Assembly (NCBI RefSeq): GCF_022842375.1
Contig: NZ_JALHPR010000002.1
Location: 62,001 to 126,000, forward strand
Length of the DNA stretch: 64,000 nucleotides
Direction of reading: 5' to 3'
Source of the DNA: Elioraea sp.
GTDB lineage: Bacteria > Pseudomonadota > Alphaproteobacteria > Acetobacterales > Acetobacteraceae
Shown here: positions 9,281 through 18,092 of the stretch, piece after piece
Layout of the letters: every line of letters starts with the position of its first letter
How positions within the stretch are numbered: the first letter of the stretch is position 1
Translations under genes and position numbers: made by a program
Notes under the pieces: generated by a model
Databases searched by the model: none
What the model was told of the DNA's origin: nothing
The model's input: the letters and a program-made list of their open reading frames with translations, nothing else

Positions 9281-9306
9281 TTGGCTGCGGACCGATCGGG
9301 CGCAGC

Positions 9307-9358
9307 TCTAGAGCACGTTCCGATCGATTGGAATCAATCGATCGGAACGTGCTCTAGA
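9307..9358. repeat. Perfect 24-bp inverted repeat (extragenic palindrome)
   Basis: Arms of 24 bases, starting TCTAGAGCACGTTCCGATCG, are exactly complementary around a GAAT loop. It lies in the gap between convergent HyuA and TRAP genes. The form, TCTAGAGCA followed by TCCGATnnnATTGGAAT, resembles an extragenic palindrome I recall as abundant in alphaproteobacteria. It could act as a bidirectional terminator or a REP-type repeat. Confidence 0.75.
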
Positions 9359-9370
9359 AACATCAATGAG

Positions 9371-9433
9371 TAGAGCAGCTTAGCCAGATCTGATCGAACC
9401 GGTTCCGGTTCGATCAGATCGGGCGCTGCTCTA
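9371..9433. repeat. Second nested inverted repeat beside the first
   Basis: The inner arms GATCTGATCGAACC (9387-9400) and GGTTCGATCAGATC (9407-9420) are perfect complements with a six-base loop. The outer arms TAGAGCAG (9371-9378) and CTGCTCTA (9426-9433) add a further stem. The right outer arm contains the TRAP large-permease stop codon. It shares the AGAGCA border with the palindrome just upstream. Confidence 0.7.
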
Positions 9434-10717
9434 GCCGCGCGCCGTGCGCGGCAGCCACAGCGCGATGTCGGGCCAGATGACCAGGATCGCGATCATGGCG
9501 AGCAGCGTCAGCACGAAGGGTGCGGCGCCGATGATGACGTCGTCGATCCGGCCGCGCTTGCGCAGCCCCTGGACGACGTAGAGGTTGATCCCGACCGGCG
9601 GCGTGATCATCGCCGTTTCCATCAGCAGCACGATCAGCACGCCGAGCCAGACAGGATCGTACCCAGCTCGGACAAGCACCGGCACGATGATCGGCACGGT
9701 CGCCACCATCATCGACAGCGTCTCCATGAACATGCCGAGCACGAGGTAGAACGCGATCACGACAAGCAGGAGCTCGAACGGCCCAAGCCCGAGAGCGGTG
9801 ATGGAGCGGTTGACGATCGCCGTCAGCCCGATCGAGGTGATGACGAAGTTCAGGAAGTAGGCCGCGATCAGGATCGCCATGATCATCGCGGTGGTGCGCA
9901 TCGTTCCTTCGAGTGACTCGCGCAGCACCATCCATGTCAGCCGCCGCTTCGCCGCCGCGACCACGAGCGCAGCGATCACACCGAGCGCTGCCGACTCCGT
10001 TGCGGTGGCAAGCCCGGCATAGATCGAGCCGACCACGGCAACGAAAATGAACAACGGTGGCAGCAGATCGGGCAGCGAGCGCATGCGCCCTTCCCAATCC
10101 GTCGGGATCCGCTCGCCATCCAGCCCCGGGCGCACCAGGCAGATGATTATGACCGTCAGGCTGAACAGGACGGCGAGTGCGACCCCGGGAATCAACCCTG
10201 CGAGGTAGAGAGACGGGATCGAAGTTTCGGTCAGCACGCCGTAGACGATCATGTTGATCGAAGGCGGAATGAGGATGCCGAGCGTGCCGCCGGCGGCAAT
10301 CGTGCCGAGGAACAGCCGCTCGTTGTAGCCGCGCCGCTCGACCTCGCCGATGGCAACCGTGCCGATCGTCGCGGCGGTGGCGACACTCGAGCCGGAGGTG
10401 GCGGCGAACAGCGCGCAGGCCGCAATGTTCGAGTGCATCAGCCCCCCCGGCAGCCAGGGCAGCCACTGCACCAGTGCCGCGTACATCCGCTCCGCCGCGC
10501 CCGAGCGCAGCAGGATCTCGCCGAGCAGCACGAAGAACGGGATCGCGACCAGCAGGAACGAGTTCGAGGTCGACCACGCAAGCTCGCCCATCGCCAGGTG
10601 CAGCGGGAAGCGGCCGTACATCTCGCCAAGGCTGAGGGCGAGCACGCCGAGCGCGGCGGCGACCGGGATACCCGCGCCAAGCAACCCGAGCAGGATCAGG
10701 ATGGTGGTGGGGATCAT
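9431..10717 (-). CDS. TRAP transporter large permease (DctM type)
   Basis: 428 residues starting at MIPTTILILLGLL; the longer frame only overlaps the small permease gene. About twelve hydrophobic segments are visible. Signatures include AIPFFVLLGEILLRSG near residue 60, the ATSGSSVATAATIGTVAIGE loop, and GILIPPSINMIVYGVLTE. Near the end is TPPVGINLYVVQG. It is the ion-coupled membrane channel of a tripartite importer, working with the small permease and periplasmic binding protein encoded upstream. The gene ends at the palindromes in the convergent gap. Likely substrate is an organic acid or cyclic amide related to the flanking hydantoinases (inference). Confidence 0.92.
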   Translation of the reverse strand: MIPTTILILLGLLGAGIPVAAALGVLALSLGEMYGRFPLHLAMGELAWSTSNSFLLVAIPFFVLLGEILLRSGAAERMYAALVQWLPWLPGGLMHSNIAACALFAATSGSSVATAATIGTVAIGEVERRGYNERLFLGTIAAGGTLGILIPPSINMIVYGVLTETSIPSLYLAGLIPGVALAVLFSLTVIIICLVRPGLDGERIPTDWEGRMRSLPDLLPPLFIFVAVVGSIYAGLATATESAALGVIAALVVAAAKRRLTWMVLRESLEGTMRTTAMIMAILIAAYFLNFVITSIGLTAIVNRSITALGLGPFELLLVVIAFYLVLGMFMETLSMMVATVPIIVPVLVRAGYDPVWLGVLIVLLMETAMITPPVGINLYVVQGLRKRGRIDDVIIGAAPFVLTLLAMIAILVIWPDIALWLPRTARG

Positions 10718-10730
10718 CGCCGTGGGGCCG

Positions 10731-11315
10731 TCATCGCCGCCTCTCCATGGCGCGGACCTCTTCGGCGACCTCATCCGCCGCGGAGCGCGTGCCGATCAGC
10801 TCAGCCATGCCGGCCCGGTCGCCCCGTGCCAGCCGCGCCAACGCGGCGATGCACAGCGCCACACCGACAAGGATGAACAAGGCAAGCCCCAGCAGCCAGA
10901 TCGCCTGCGGCACGATCAGTGGCGTTTCGAGGGCTGACTGGCTGCGCGAGTTCGACGTCCAGGACTGCTCCAACACACCGAGCCCGTGCCAGAACACCAG
11001 AGCGAAGAAGCCGACCAGCAGCACGAGCCCGGCGAGGTCAAGAACGATCCGGATGCTGCCTGGCAGGAGCATGTAGAGGCTGTCGATCCGGATATGCGCC
11101 CGGTCGAGTAGCGTCGCCGCGAGCGCCCAAGCGGTGCCGATCGCCAGCGCATAGCCCGCGAGCTCATCACCACCGCCGATCGAGATCACGAACACCTTGC
11201 GCAGGAAGACGTCGATGCCGATCAGGATGGCGGAGAGCAGGATCAGCCCTCCGCCGAACCAGAGACCTGACCGGGCCACCAAGGCCAATACGCTCATCAC
11301 GCAGGACACCCGCAT
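10731..11315 (-). CDS. TRAP transporter small permease (DctQ type)
   Basis: Up to 194 residues with four hydrophobic segments. The N-terminal membrane part contains VFLRKVFVISIGGGDELAGY, the usual DctQ pattern in which a polar GxxELxxY stretch follows the first long membrane helix. A start six codons later (MSVLAL, base 11297) is also possible; neither has a strong ribosome site. It sits 13 bases before the large permease and 64 bases after the binding protein, with strong hairpins in that latter gap. Confidence 0.88.
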   Translation of the reverse strand: MRVSCVMSVLALVARSGLWFGGGLILLSAILIGIDVFLRKVFVISIGGGDELAGYALAIGTAWALAATLLDRAHIRIDSLYMLLPGSIRIVLDLAGLVLLVGFFALVFWHGLGVLEQSWTSNSRSQSALETPLIVPQAIWLLGLALFILVGVALCIAALARLARGDRAGMAELIGTRSAADEVAEEVRAMERRR

Positions 11316-11357
11316 GCGCCGGACCGGCAGGGCAGCGCGCCGGTCCGGCGCGCTGCC
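11316..11357 (-). promoter_or_regulatory. Nested hairpins between TRAP binding-protein and permease genes
   Basis: Two alternative perfect stems overlap here. GCGCCGGACCGG (11316-11327) pairs with CCGGTCCGGCGC (11340-11351), and GGCAGCGCGCCG (11331-11342) pairs with CGGCGCGCTGCC (11346-11357). They cannot form together. Such intercistronic hairpins usually protect the upstream binding-protein mRNA from 3' decay and lower permease expression. This role is inferred from position. Confidence 0.6.
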
Positions 11358-11379
11358 GCCGGACCGGCCTTCATGACGA

Positions 11380-12438
11380 TCAAGGAACCGGTGCAGTCAG
11401 GCCGAGCGCCTTGCCGACCGTATTGTTCCACTCGCGCGTGCACTCGGCACCGCAGCGGCGTGCCCAGTTCGCCAGAACCGCGCCCTCCACAAGGCGCTTG
11501 TGCACCTCGGCCTCCTCGGGCTTCACCGCCACCAGAGTCATGTTGGCGGGCCTGCCCATGGTGCATGGGCCGCGGCCAAAGTTGCAGTTGTCGGCCTGCG
11601 CGTCAGCGGCCTTCAGCGTCTGCCACATCTTGTCCTCGTAGGCCTTCACCTGATCGAGGAGGAACTGCTGCACGCGCGGCTCGAGGCGGTTCCAGGTGTT
11701 GAGGTTCACCGCCAGGATGTTGATGCTCCACCCAAGCGACATCGGGTAGAGCGACTTGGTCACCTCGGCCCAGCGCGCGGTGTTGCCCGACAGGCTGCCG
11801 GTGACGGCGCAATCGACCACGCCGCTGTTCAGCGCCGGCACCACTTCGGCGAACGCCATGCTGACCGCGGTCGCGCCGATGCCCTGCAGGAAGTCACGCA
11901 TCGTATTGTTGAAGACGCGAACCTTCTTGCCGCGCAGCCCCTCGAGCCCGCTGACCACGTCGCGGCACCAGAACACCTGAGGTGGGTTGCCGCCGAAGGC
12001 CAGCAGCTTGGCGTTCCAGTTGCGCTGCATCTGCCGGTCAATGACCGCGCGCCAGGCATCGCATGCGGCGCGCGCCTTGTCGGCATCGAGCGTCAGCCCG
12101 GCGAGGTCACAGCCCTCGAACCGCGCGTCGTCACCGGCCATCTTGGAGATGTCCATGCCGGCGAAGTCCATCACGCCAAGGCGCAACAGGCGCAGCATGG
12201 TCCGGTCGTCGATGCCCATCTGGTCGAGCGGCGTGATGTCGACGGTGATCCGGCCATTCGAAGCGCGCGGAATGGTCTCGCGCCAGAACGGCACCTCATC
12301 GACCATCGATGCCACGGTCGGACCGTTCAGCCCGATCGCCTTGAACTGGAGCTGCGGCAGTTCCTGCGCCTGGGCCGCACCGAAGGGTTGAAGCAGGAGC
12401 ACGGCCACAGCCGCGACCAAGAGATTGCGCATCCTCAT
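11380..12438 (-). CDS. TRAP transporter substrate-binding protein (DctP type)
   Basis: 352 residues started at MRMRNLL, which has a GGGAGG ribosome site eight bases upstream; the frame extending further lacks one. The first 25 residues form a Sec signal peptide ending GAAQAQ. The body has DctP features: RASNGRITVDITPLDQMG near residue 60, LRGKKVRVFNN near 180, and SMAFAEVVPALNSGVVD where the conserved Arg/Phe/Asn region defines the ligand pocket. It captures the substrate in the periplasm and delivers it to the two permeases downstream. It is divergent from the second HyuA/HyuB pair, and the shared gap probably holds both promoters. Confidence 0.9.
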   Translation of the reverse strand: MRMRNLLVAAVAVLLLQPFGAAQAQELPQLQFKAIGLNGPTVASMVDEVPFWRETIPRASNGRITVDITPLDQMGIDDRTMLRLLRLGVMDFAGMDISKMAGDDARFEGCDLAGLTLDADKARAACDAWRAVIDRQMQRNWNAKLLAFGGNPPQVFWCRDVVSGLEGLRGKKVRVFNNTMRDFLQGIGATAVSMAFAEVVPALNSGVVDCAVTGSLSGNTARWAEVTKSLYPMSLGWSINILAVNLNTWNRLEPRVQQFLLDQVKAYEDKMWQTLKAADAQADNCNFGRGPCTMGRPANMTLVAVKPEEAEVHKRLVEGAVLANWARRCGAECTREWNNTVGKALGLTAPVP

Positions 12439-12653
12439 GCTAGCCTCCCGTTTCAGACGATCGACCGCCACGCCCGCACCAACGGGCGCATCGGGTAACT
12501 CCCCGGCGGCGATCGTTGCACTGCTCAGGCGCTTTCGGCAAGGCGCCCTTTCGCAGAGCGCGGGTTTTCATTCCGACGCTCCTGTCACAAACTAGGCCGT
12601 CATCGTCATCGTGGACCGCACCCTTGTCATCGTCCGATCCTGTCCTGCGTCCC

Positions 12654-14708
12654 GTGCGCGTTGCCGTCGATATCGGCGGCACCTTCACCGACCTGCAGAT
12701 ATTCGACGCGCGCACCGCCCAGGTGCACGCGTGGAAAACGCCGACCACACCAGCCGATCCTTCCATCGGGTTGATGCGAGGGCTTGGCGAGGCGGCCGCG
12801 CGGTTCGGCTTCACGCTCGCCGAGATCGGGCTGCTTCTGCACGGCACCACGATCGCGACCAATGCTGTGCTGGAACGGCGCCTCGCCCGCGGCGTGCTGG
12901 TCACCACCGCCGGCTTCGAGGACGTGCTGGAGATCAACCGCCATGTGCGGCGCGATATTTACGGCCTCGCCCCCAATCCGCTGCCGACGCTGATCTCACG
13001 CGACCGTCGCCTCGGCGTGCGCGAGAGGATGCGCGCGGACGGTGCGGTGGACACGCCGCTCGACGAGGCTTCGCTGCAGGGGCTGATCGAGCGGATCACC
13101 GCCCTTGGCGCCGAGTCCGTTGCGGTGACGCTGCTCAACAGCCACGCCAATCCGGCGCATGAGCGGCTGGTTGCCGCGCACATCGCCGCGGCGCTGCCCG
13201 ATCTGCCGGTGTCGATCTCGGCCGATGTCTCGCCCGAGATCCGCGAGTACGAGCGGAGCTCGACGACAGTGCTGAACGCGCTGCTCGTGCCCGTGGTGCG
13301 CGCCTATCTCGACAGGCTGGAAAAGCGGATCGGCGAGGACGGGTTCCGTCCCGCGATCTTCCTGGTTCAGTCCAACGGCGGCGTATGCAGCCTGCGCATG
13401 GCCGCCGAACAGCCCGCGCGGCTGCTGCTCTCCGGCCCCTCGGGCGGCGTGCTGGCCGCGGCGCGGATCGCGAACCTGATCGGGCGATCCGACCTGGTCG
13501 CGGTGGACATGGGCGGCACCAGCTTCGACGTCTCGGTGATCCGTGACGGCCGCGGCTCTGTCATCACCCAGGGCGAGATCGACAGGCTCCCGGTGCGCCT
13601 GCCCATGGTGGAGATGCGCACGATCGGTGCCGGTGGCGGCTCGATCGCCGCGGTCGATGCAGGGGGGCGGCTGACCGTCGGGCCACGCAGCGCGGGCGCT
13701 ACGCCGGGCCCGGTTGCCTATGGCCGCGGCGGCACCGAGCCGACGGTGACCGACACCAATCTCGCGCTCGGCCGCATCGATCCGGACTATTTCCTCGGCG
13801 GCACGATGCAGCTCGACATGCCGACCGCGCGCGCGGCCATCGCCGAACGCGTCGGCCTACGGCTTGGCCTCGGCCTTGAAGCGGCATCCGAGGGCATCCT
13901 CGCCGTCACCAATGCGGGGCTCGGCGCGGCCATCAGGCTGTCGCTGTTCGAGAAGGGACTCGATCCGCGTGACTTCGCGCTGCTGTCGTTCGGCGGCGCG
14001 GGCGGGCTGCACGCCACCGACGTGGCGGCGGAACTCGGCATCGGCGAGGTCGTGTTTCCCCGCGATCCCGGAACGCTCTCGGCCTACGGCATCCTGTTCG
14101 CCGACCTGGCGCAGGATCTCGCCCGCTCGCGCCTGCTGCGCGTCGAGCCGGCGCAGCTGCCAGCCATCGCCGAAGCCGTCGCGGCCCTCAACGCGGAGGC
14201 CGATGCACGGCTCGCGCGCGACGGCGTGGCGGCGGCCGACAGGCGGGTCGAGATCGCAGCTGACATGCGCTACCACGGCCAGGCCTTCGAGCTGCTGATC
14301 CCGTGGGGCGAGATCGCCACGCCGGACGAGACCGCCCTCGCCCGCCTGGTCGACGACTTCCACGCCACCCATCGCCAGCGCTTCAGCTACGCCAACCCCG
14401 GCGAGCCGGTGGAGATCGTGACACTGCGCGCAACCGCGATCGGCCGGCTGCAGAAGCCCGAACCTGGCGCCGTGACGCCGGCGGCACGCCCTGCGCGCAA
14501 GGGCACGCGCCGGGCATACGAGGGCGGTGCCTGGCGCGAACTGCCCGTCTGGGACCGCGACGCGCTGACGGCGGAGCTCGCCATCGAAGGCCCCGCGATC
14601 GTCGAGGAGGCCTTCGCCACGCATTGGATCGGGCGCGGCTGGAGCGCACGGCTCGGCCCGGCCGGCGCCCTCATCGCAACGCGTGACAGCAACGGAGAGG
14701 TGTCGTGA
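12654..14708 (+). CDS. Hydantoinase A/5-oxoprolinase family, HyuA-type subunit (second)
   Basis: 684 residues from GTG at 12654, which gives VRVAVDIGGTFTDLQIF, the normal family start. An in-frame TTG 46 codons earlier would add a low-complexity leader with no family resemblance. The ATPase motifs are VDIGGTFTD, HGTTIATNAVLERR near residue 65, VDMGGTSFDVSVI near 283 and GAGGGSIAAVD. It overlaps its HyuB partner by the four bases GTGA. The two HyuA proteins in this window share the family skeleton but differ widely in sequence. It is divergent from the TRAP binding protein. Confidence 0.87.
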   Translation: MRVAVDIGGTFTDLQIFDARTAQVHAWKTPTTPADPSIGLMRGLGEAAARFGFTLAEIGLLLHGTTIATNAVLERRLARGVLVTTAGFEDVLEINRHVRRDIYGLAPNPLPTLISRDRRLGVRERMRADGAVDTPLDEASLQGLIERITALGAESVAVTLLNSHANPAHERLVAAHIAAALPDLPVSISADVSPEIREYERSSTTVLNALLVPVVRAYLDRLEKRIGEDGFRPAIFLVQSNGGVCSLRMAAEQPARLLLSGPSGGVLAAARIANLIGRSDLVAVDMGGTSFDVSVIRDGRGSVITQGEIDRLPVRLPMVEMRTIGAGGGSIAAVDAGGRLTVGPRSAGATPGPVAYGRGGTEPTVTDTNLALGRIDPDYFLGGTMQLDMPTARAAIAERVGLRLGLGLEAASEGILAVTNAGLGAAIRLSLFEKGLDPRDFALLSFGGAGGLHATDVAAELGIGEVVFPRDPGTLSAYGILFADLAQDLARSRLLRVEPAQLPAIAEAVAALNAEADARLARDGVAAADRRVEIAADMRYHGQAFELLIPWGEIATPDETALARLVDDFHATHRQRFSYANPGEPVEIVTLRATAIGRLQKPEPGAVTPAARPARKGTRRAYEGGAWRELPVWDRDALTAELAIEGPAIVEEAFATHWIGRGWSARLGPAGALIATRDSNGEVS

Positions 14709-16339
14709 GGACGCTCGGCCCCATCGAGATCGAGGTCATCCGCAACGCCCTGACCGCCGCGGCGGCCGAGATGGACGTGACGATCTGGCGCACCAGCCGC
14801 AGCACGATCGTGCGCGAGCTGCTCGACTACTCCACCGCCGTGTTCGATGCCAACGGCAACAACGTCGCACAGTCAGCGCGCATCCCCCAGCATCTGAACT
14901 CCATGGGGGCGGCACTGCGCACGCTGCTCGACGAGTTCGTCGACCCCGCGACATGGGGTCCTGACGACGTGATCGCAACGAACGATCCCTATTGCGGCGC
15001 GCAGCACCTGAACGACGTGCTCGTGTTCAAGCCTGTGTTCCATGACGGAAGGCGTGTCGGGTATGTCGGCGCGCTCTGCCATCACATCGACATGGGCGGG
15101 CTTGCGCCGGGCAGCTACGCTGCGACGGCGACCGAGATCTTTCAGGAAGGGCTGCGCATCCCACCCGTGAAGCTGATCGAGGGCGGGGTGCTGAACCGTG
15201 CGGTCTGGGCGATGATCGGTCAGAACGTGCGCAAGCCCGCGCTCATGCTCGGCGACCTGCAGAGCGAGCTCGCGAGCCTCGAGGTTGGTGCCGCCGCGAT
15301 CCACCGCCTCGCTTCCCGTTACGGTGCCGATACGATGATCGAGGCCTGCGGGCGCATCCTCGACATGAGCGAGGCGGCGATGCGGGCGGCGATCACAGCC
15401 ATGCCGGACGGCAGCTACGCCTTCGAGGATTTCCTCGACGATGACGGCATCAGCGGCCAGCCGGTACGCCTGCACGCGGCGGTGACCATCGCGGGCGACG
15501 AGATCACTGTCGATCTCACGGGCTGCGCCGACCAGCAGGCAGGGCCGGTGAACTGCACGCCGGCGATGTCGAACTGCGCCGTCTACTACGCCGTGATCGC
15601 GGCGACGGATGGCTCGGTGATGGCCAATGCCGGTTGCTACCGCCCGGTGCGGATCATCTCGCGCCCCGGCAGCGTTGTGAACTGCCGCGCGCCCGCGCCC
15701 GTGGCGCACCGCGTCGCGATCACCCACCGCCTCGCCAACGTGCTGTTCGGCGCCCTGCACGAGGCGCTCCCCGATCGCATTCCGGCCGCCTATTACGGCG
15801 GATCCTACGTCGCGACCTTCCAGACGGTCGCCGAGGACCACAGCCGCGAGGTGCTGGTGGAGATCGAGATCGGCGGCACCGGCGCGCATCCGCGGAAGGA
15901 CGGCGTCAACGCCTGGTCGTTCGGGATGCATAACAATGCCAACATTCCGATCGAGATGATCGAGGCGACCATGCCGCTCTCGATCACGCGCTACGGGTTG
16001 CTGCCGGATTCCGGCGGGGCGGGCAAGTTCCGCGGCGGGCTCGGCCTGGTGCGCGAGTGGCGCGTCGAAAGCCCGGCCTGCGTGTTCACCGCCAACATGG
16101 ACCGGTTCCGCTTTCCGCCCTACGGGCTCGCCGGTGGTGAGCCCGGCAGCCTCGGGCGGCTCACGCGCGTCCGTGCCGGCATCGAGACGCCGATCGGCTC
16201 GAAAAGCGACGGCGTGGCGCTCAAGCGCGGCGACATCGTGCGGCTCGAGACCTCGGGCGGCGGCGGCTTCGGCGATCCTGCCAGCCGCGACGCGGCGGCG
16301 GCCGAGCGCGATCGGGCGCTCGGCTACATCACGGCTTAA
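14705..16339 (+). CDS. Hydantoinase B/5-oxoprolinase family, HyuB-type subunit (second)
   Basis: 544 residues starting at a GTG that overlaps the HyuA stop, which indicates coupled translation. Motifs are TSRSTIVRELLDYSTAVFD near the N-terminus, NDPYCGAQHLNDVLVFKP near residue 97, HHIDMGGLAPGSY near 120, and SGGGGFGDPASRDA close to the C-terminus. These are the standard HyuB landmarks. It should form the catalytic half of an ATP-dependent cyclic-amide hydrolase or related carboxylase with the HyuA encoded just before. The gene ends three bases from the convergent aminotransferase. Confidence 0.9.
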   Translation: MRTLGPIEIEVIRNALTAAAAEMDVTIWRTSRSTIVRELLDYSTAVFDANGNNVAQSARIPQHLNSMGAALRTLLDEFVDPATWGPDDVIATNDPYCGAQHLNDVLVFKPVFHDGRRVGYVGALCHHIDMGGLAPGSYAATATEIFQEGLRIPPVKLIEGGVLNRAVWAMIGQNVRKPALMLGDLQSELASLEVGAAAIHRLASRYGADTMIEACGRILDMSEAAMRAAITAMPDGSYAFEDFLDDDGISGQPVRLHAAVTIAGDEITVDLTGCADQQAGPVNCTPAMSNCAVYYAVIAATDGSVMANAGCYRPVRIISRPGSVVNCRAPAPVAHRVAITHRLANVLFGALHEALPDRIPAAYYGGSYVATFQTVAEDHSREVLVEIEIGGTGAHPRKDGVNAWSFGMHNNANIPIEMIEATMPLSITRYGLLPDSGGAGKFRGGLGLVREWRVESPACVFTANMDRFRFPPYGLAGGEPGSLGRLTRVRAGIETPIGSKSDGVALKRGDIVRLETSGGGGFGDPASRDAAAAERDRALGYITA

Positions 16340-16342
16340 GCG

Positions 16343-17728
16343 TCAGGCGATCTCGCGCTCCTCGCGCAGGGCGCGGATGGCGCCGCGGAACGCCGCGACC
16401 GTTCGGTCAAGATCCTCGTCGGTGTGCGCGGCCGAGGCCGGGCCGCCGGGCCAGGGCGCGAAGTCGACACCGCGGGTACGCATCGCCAGCAGCAGCTTCG
16501 TCACGGTCTGATTGCCGCGCGGGATCTTCAGCTCGGCATATCCCATCGAAAGCGGCTCGAAGTTGCGCGGCCCGATCGCCAGGCCCTTGGGATTGACGAA
16601 CACATGGATTCCCGTGTGCGCGCCATACACCGCCCAGTTCAGGCTCTCCTCGGCCAGCACGTCATTCAGCGCGGCGCGCAGCCGTGCGGCATAGGCGTGG
16701 CAGCGAGCCACAGCATCGGTGTCACGGATGATCTCCAGCGTCGCGATGCCGGCTGCCGCAGAGAGCGGATTGGCGTTGTAGGTACCCTGGTGCTGCACCT
16801 TCTCGACGCCGCGCGCGGCCGCCCGCTCGGGGTCGAGCAGCTCGAGCACGTCGCGTGTGCCGACCACCGCCCCGCCTGGCAGGCCGCCGGCGAGGATCTT
16901 GGCGAGCGTCGTCAGGTCAGGGCGGATGCCGAGCTCCTCCTGCGCACCGCCGCGCGCGACCCGAAAGCCGGTGACGACCTCGTCGAACACCAGCACGATG
17001 CCGCGCCGCGCCGTCTCCTCCCGCAGGCGGCGCACGAAGGCGGGGCGCAGCGGCGCCTGACCGTAGCTCGCCCCCGTCGGTTCGAGGATCGCGGCCGCGA
17101 TGTCCGCCCCCTCGGCGTCGAGCAGCGCGACAAGCCCGGCCTCGTCGTTCGGATCGACGAACACCACGTTGTCGGCCAGCGCGCCGAGCACGCCCGGTGT
17201 CGGCGTGCCATCGAAATGGTTGGTGACACCGAAGGCCATATGGTCATGCCACCCGTGGAAATGGCCCCGCAGGCGCAGCAGTTTCGTGCGCCCCGTCGCC
17301 GCCCGGGCAAGGCGCAGCGCCATCAGCGTCGCCTCGGTGCCTGAGCTGGTGAAGCGCACCATCTCCGCACTCGGCACCAGCTCCTGGATCAGCTCGGCCC
17401 AGCGGTTCTCGAGAGCGTGGTTGGCCCCGTAATGCGTGCCGCGCGCGAGTTGCTCAGCGACGCGTGCCATCACGGCGGGGTGCGCATGGCCGAGGATCAG
17501 CGCGCCGTGGCCACCCGCATAGTCGACATACTCGTTGCCATCCACGTCCCACTTGCGCGCGCCCTCGGCGCGGGCAATCGCGAGCGGATGCGGCCTGACG
17601 TAGCGCGAGTCGTGCGTGACGCCGCCGGGGAACAGGCGCTGCGCGGCCGCGTAGTTCTCGGCGCTGCCAGGCGTGTGCGCGATGAAAGCGGCGATGATCG
17701 GCGAGTTGGTCGGCGGCATGGCGTTCAT
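16343..17728 (-). CDS. Class III PLP aminotransferase, glutamate-1-semialdehyde aminomutase-like
   Basis: 461 residues. The start is supported by AGGAG nine bases upstream. The N-terminal FPGGVTHDSRY and the KWDVDGNEYVDYAGGHGALILGH stretch are typical of the HemL-like branch. FTSSGTEATLMALRLAR binds the cofactor phosphate, VFDEVVTGFR contains the Asp that pairs with the pyridine nitrogen, and LTTLAKILAGGLPGGA carries the Schiff-base Lys. In catabolic operons such proteins usually transaminate an amino acid or beta-amino acid rather than make heme. It faces the second hydantoinase pair tail to tail, so a role in metabolism of the amino acid released by ring opening is plausible (inference). 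Confidence 0.87.
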   Translation of the reverse strand: MNAMPPTNSPIIAAFIAHTPGSAENYAAAQRLFPGGVTHDSRYVRPHPLAIARAEGARKWDVDGNEYVDYAGGHGALILGHAHPAVMARVAEQLARGTHYGANHALENRWAELIQELVPSAEMVRFTSSGTEATLMALRLARAATGRTKLLRLRGHFHGWHDHMAFGVTNHFDGTPTPGVLGALADNVVFVDPNDEAGLVALLDAEGADIAAAILEPTGASYGQAPLRPAFVRRLREETARRGIVLVFDEVVTGFRVARGGAQEELGIRPDLTTLAKILAGGLPGGAVVGTRDVLELLDPERAAARGVEKVQHQGTYNANPLSAAAGIATLEIIRDTDAVARCHAYAARLRAALNDVLAEESLNWAVYGAHTGIHVFVNPKGLAIGPRNFEPLSMGYAELKIPRGNQTVTKLLLAMRTRGVDFAPWPGGPASAAHTDEDLDRTVAAFRGAIRALREEREIA

Positions 17729-17904
17729 GGCAGCACTCCTGAAACGATCATGTAGCGTTGCGCGGCGGGGTGCTCTTGTCCATCACCGGTGATGGCGATC
17801 ACGCCGTCCGTGCTGATCCGGGGCGGACCTGCCTCTCCAGCACGCAATCAGCCGCCCATGGTCTTCAGAGTACCATCAGCGGCGCTACAGGCGACGACGG
17901 CGGC
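17729..17904. other. Intergenic, no gene recognised
   Basis: This stretch holds the ribosome site of the minus-strand aminotransferase and nothing else that I can recognise. The open frames through it have no family resemblance. Confidence 0.5.
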
Positions 17905-18025
17905 GATCGATATAGCCCTCCGGGTGCCTGGCCGGGATACGCGTCGCGTGCACGTCAGCGGGGCTGAGCGCCCCGCCACCGCGGGCAAGGATGCGCGGCG
18001 CTGGCAGGCCTTCACCGGCGAGGCG
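17905..18025 (-). pseudogene. Remnant of a Gfo/Idh/MocA oxidoreductase C-terminal segment
   Basis: The minus strand reads PRILARGGGALSPADVHAT followed by RIPARHPEGYID. The intact oxidoreductase at 25478 has PRILARGAGGLSPAAAHAT and RIPVGHPEGYIE at the equivalent place. The similarity stops on both sides and no start or full domain is present. It is therefore a fragment of a paralogous oxidoreductase gene, diverged at roughly one base in four from the intact copy by eye. Confidence 0.6.
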
Positions 18026-18092
18026 GCGACGCTGGAGGCCACGGGCGAGAGCTTCGCCTCCGTCACCACCCAGCGCAGCGAGGAGGCATCCG

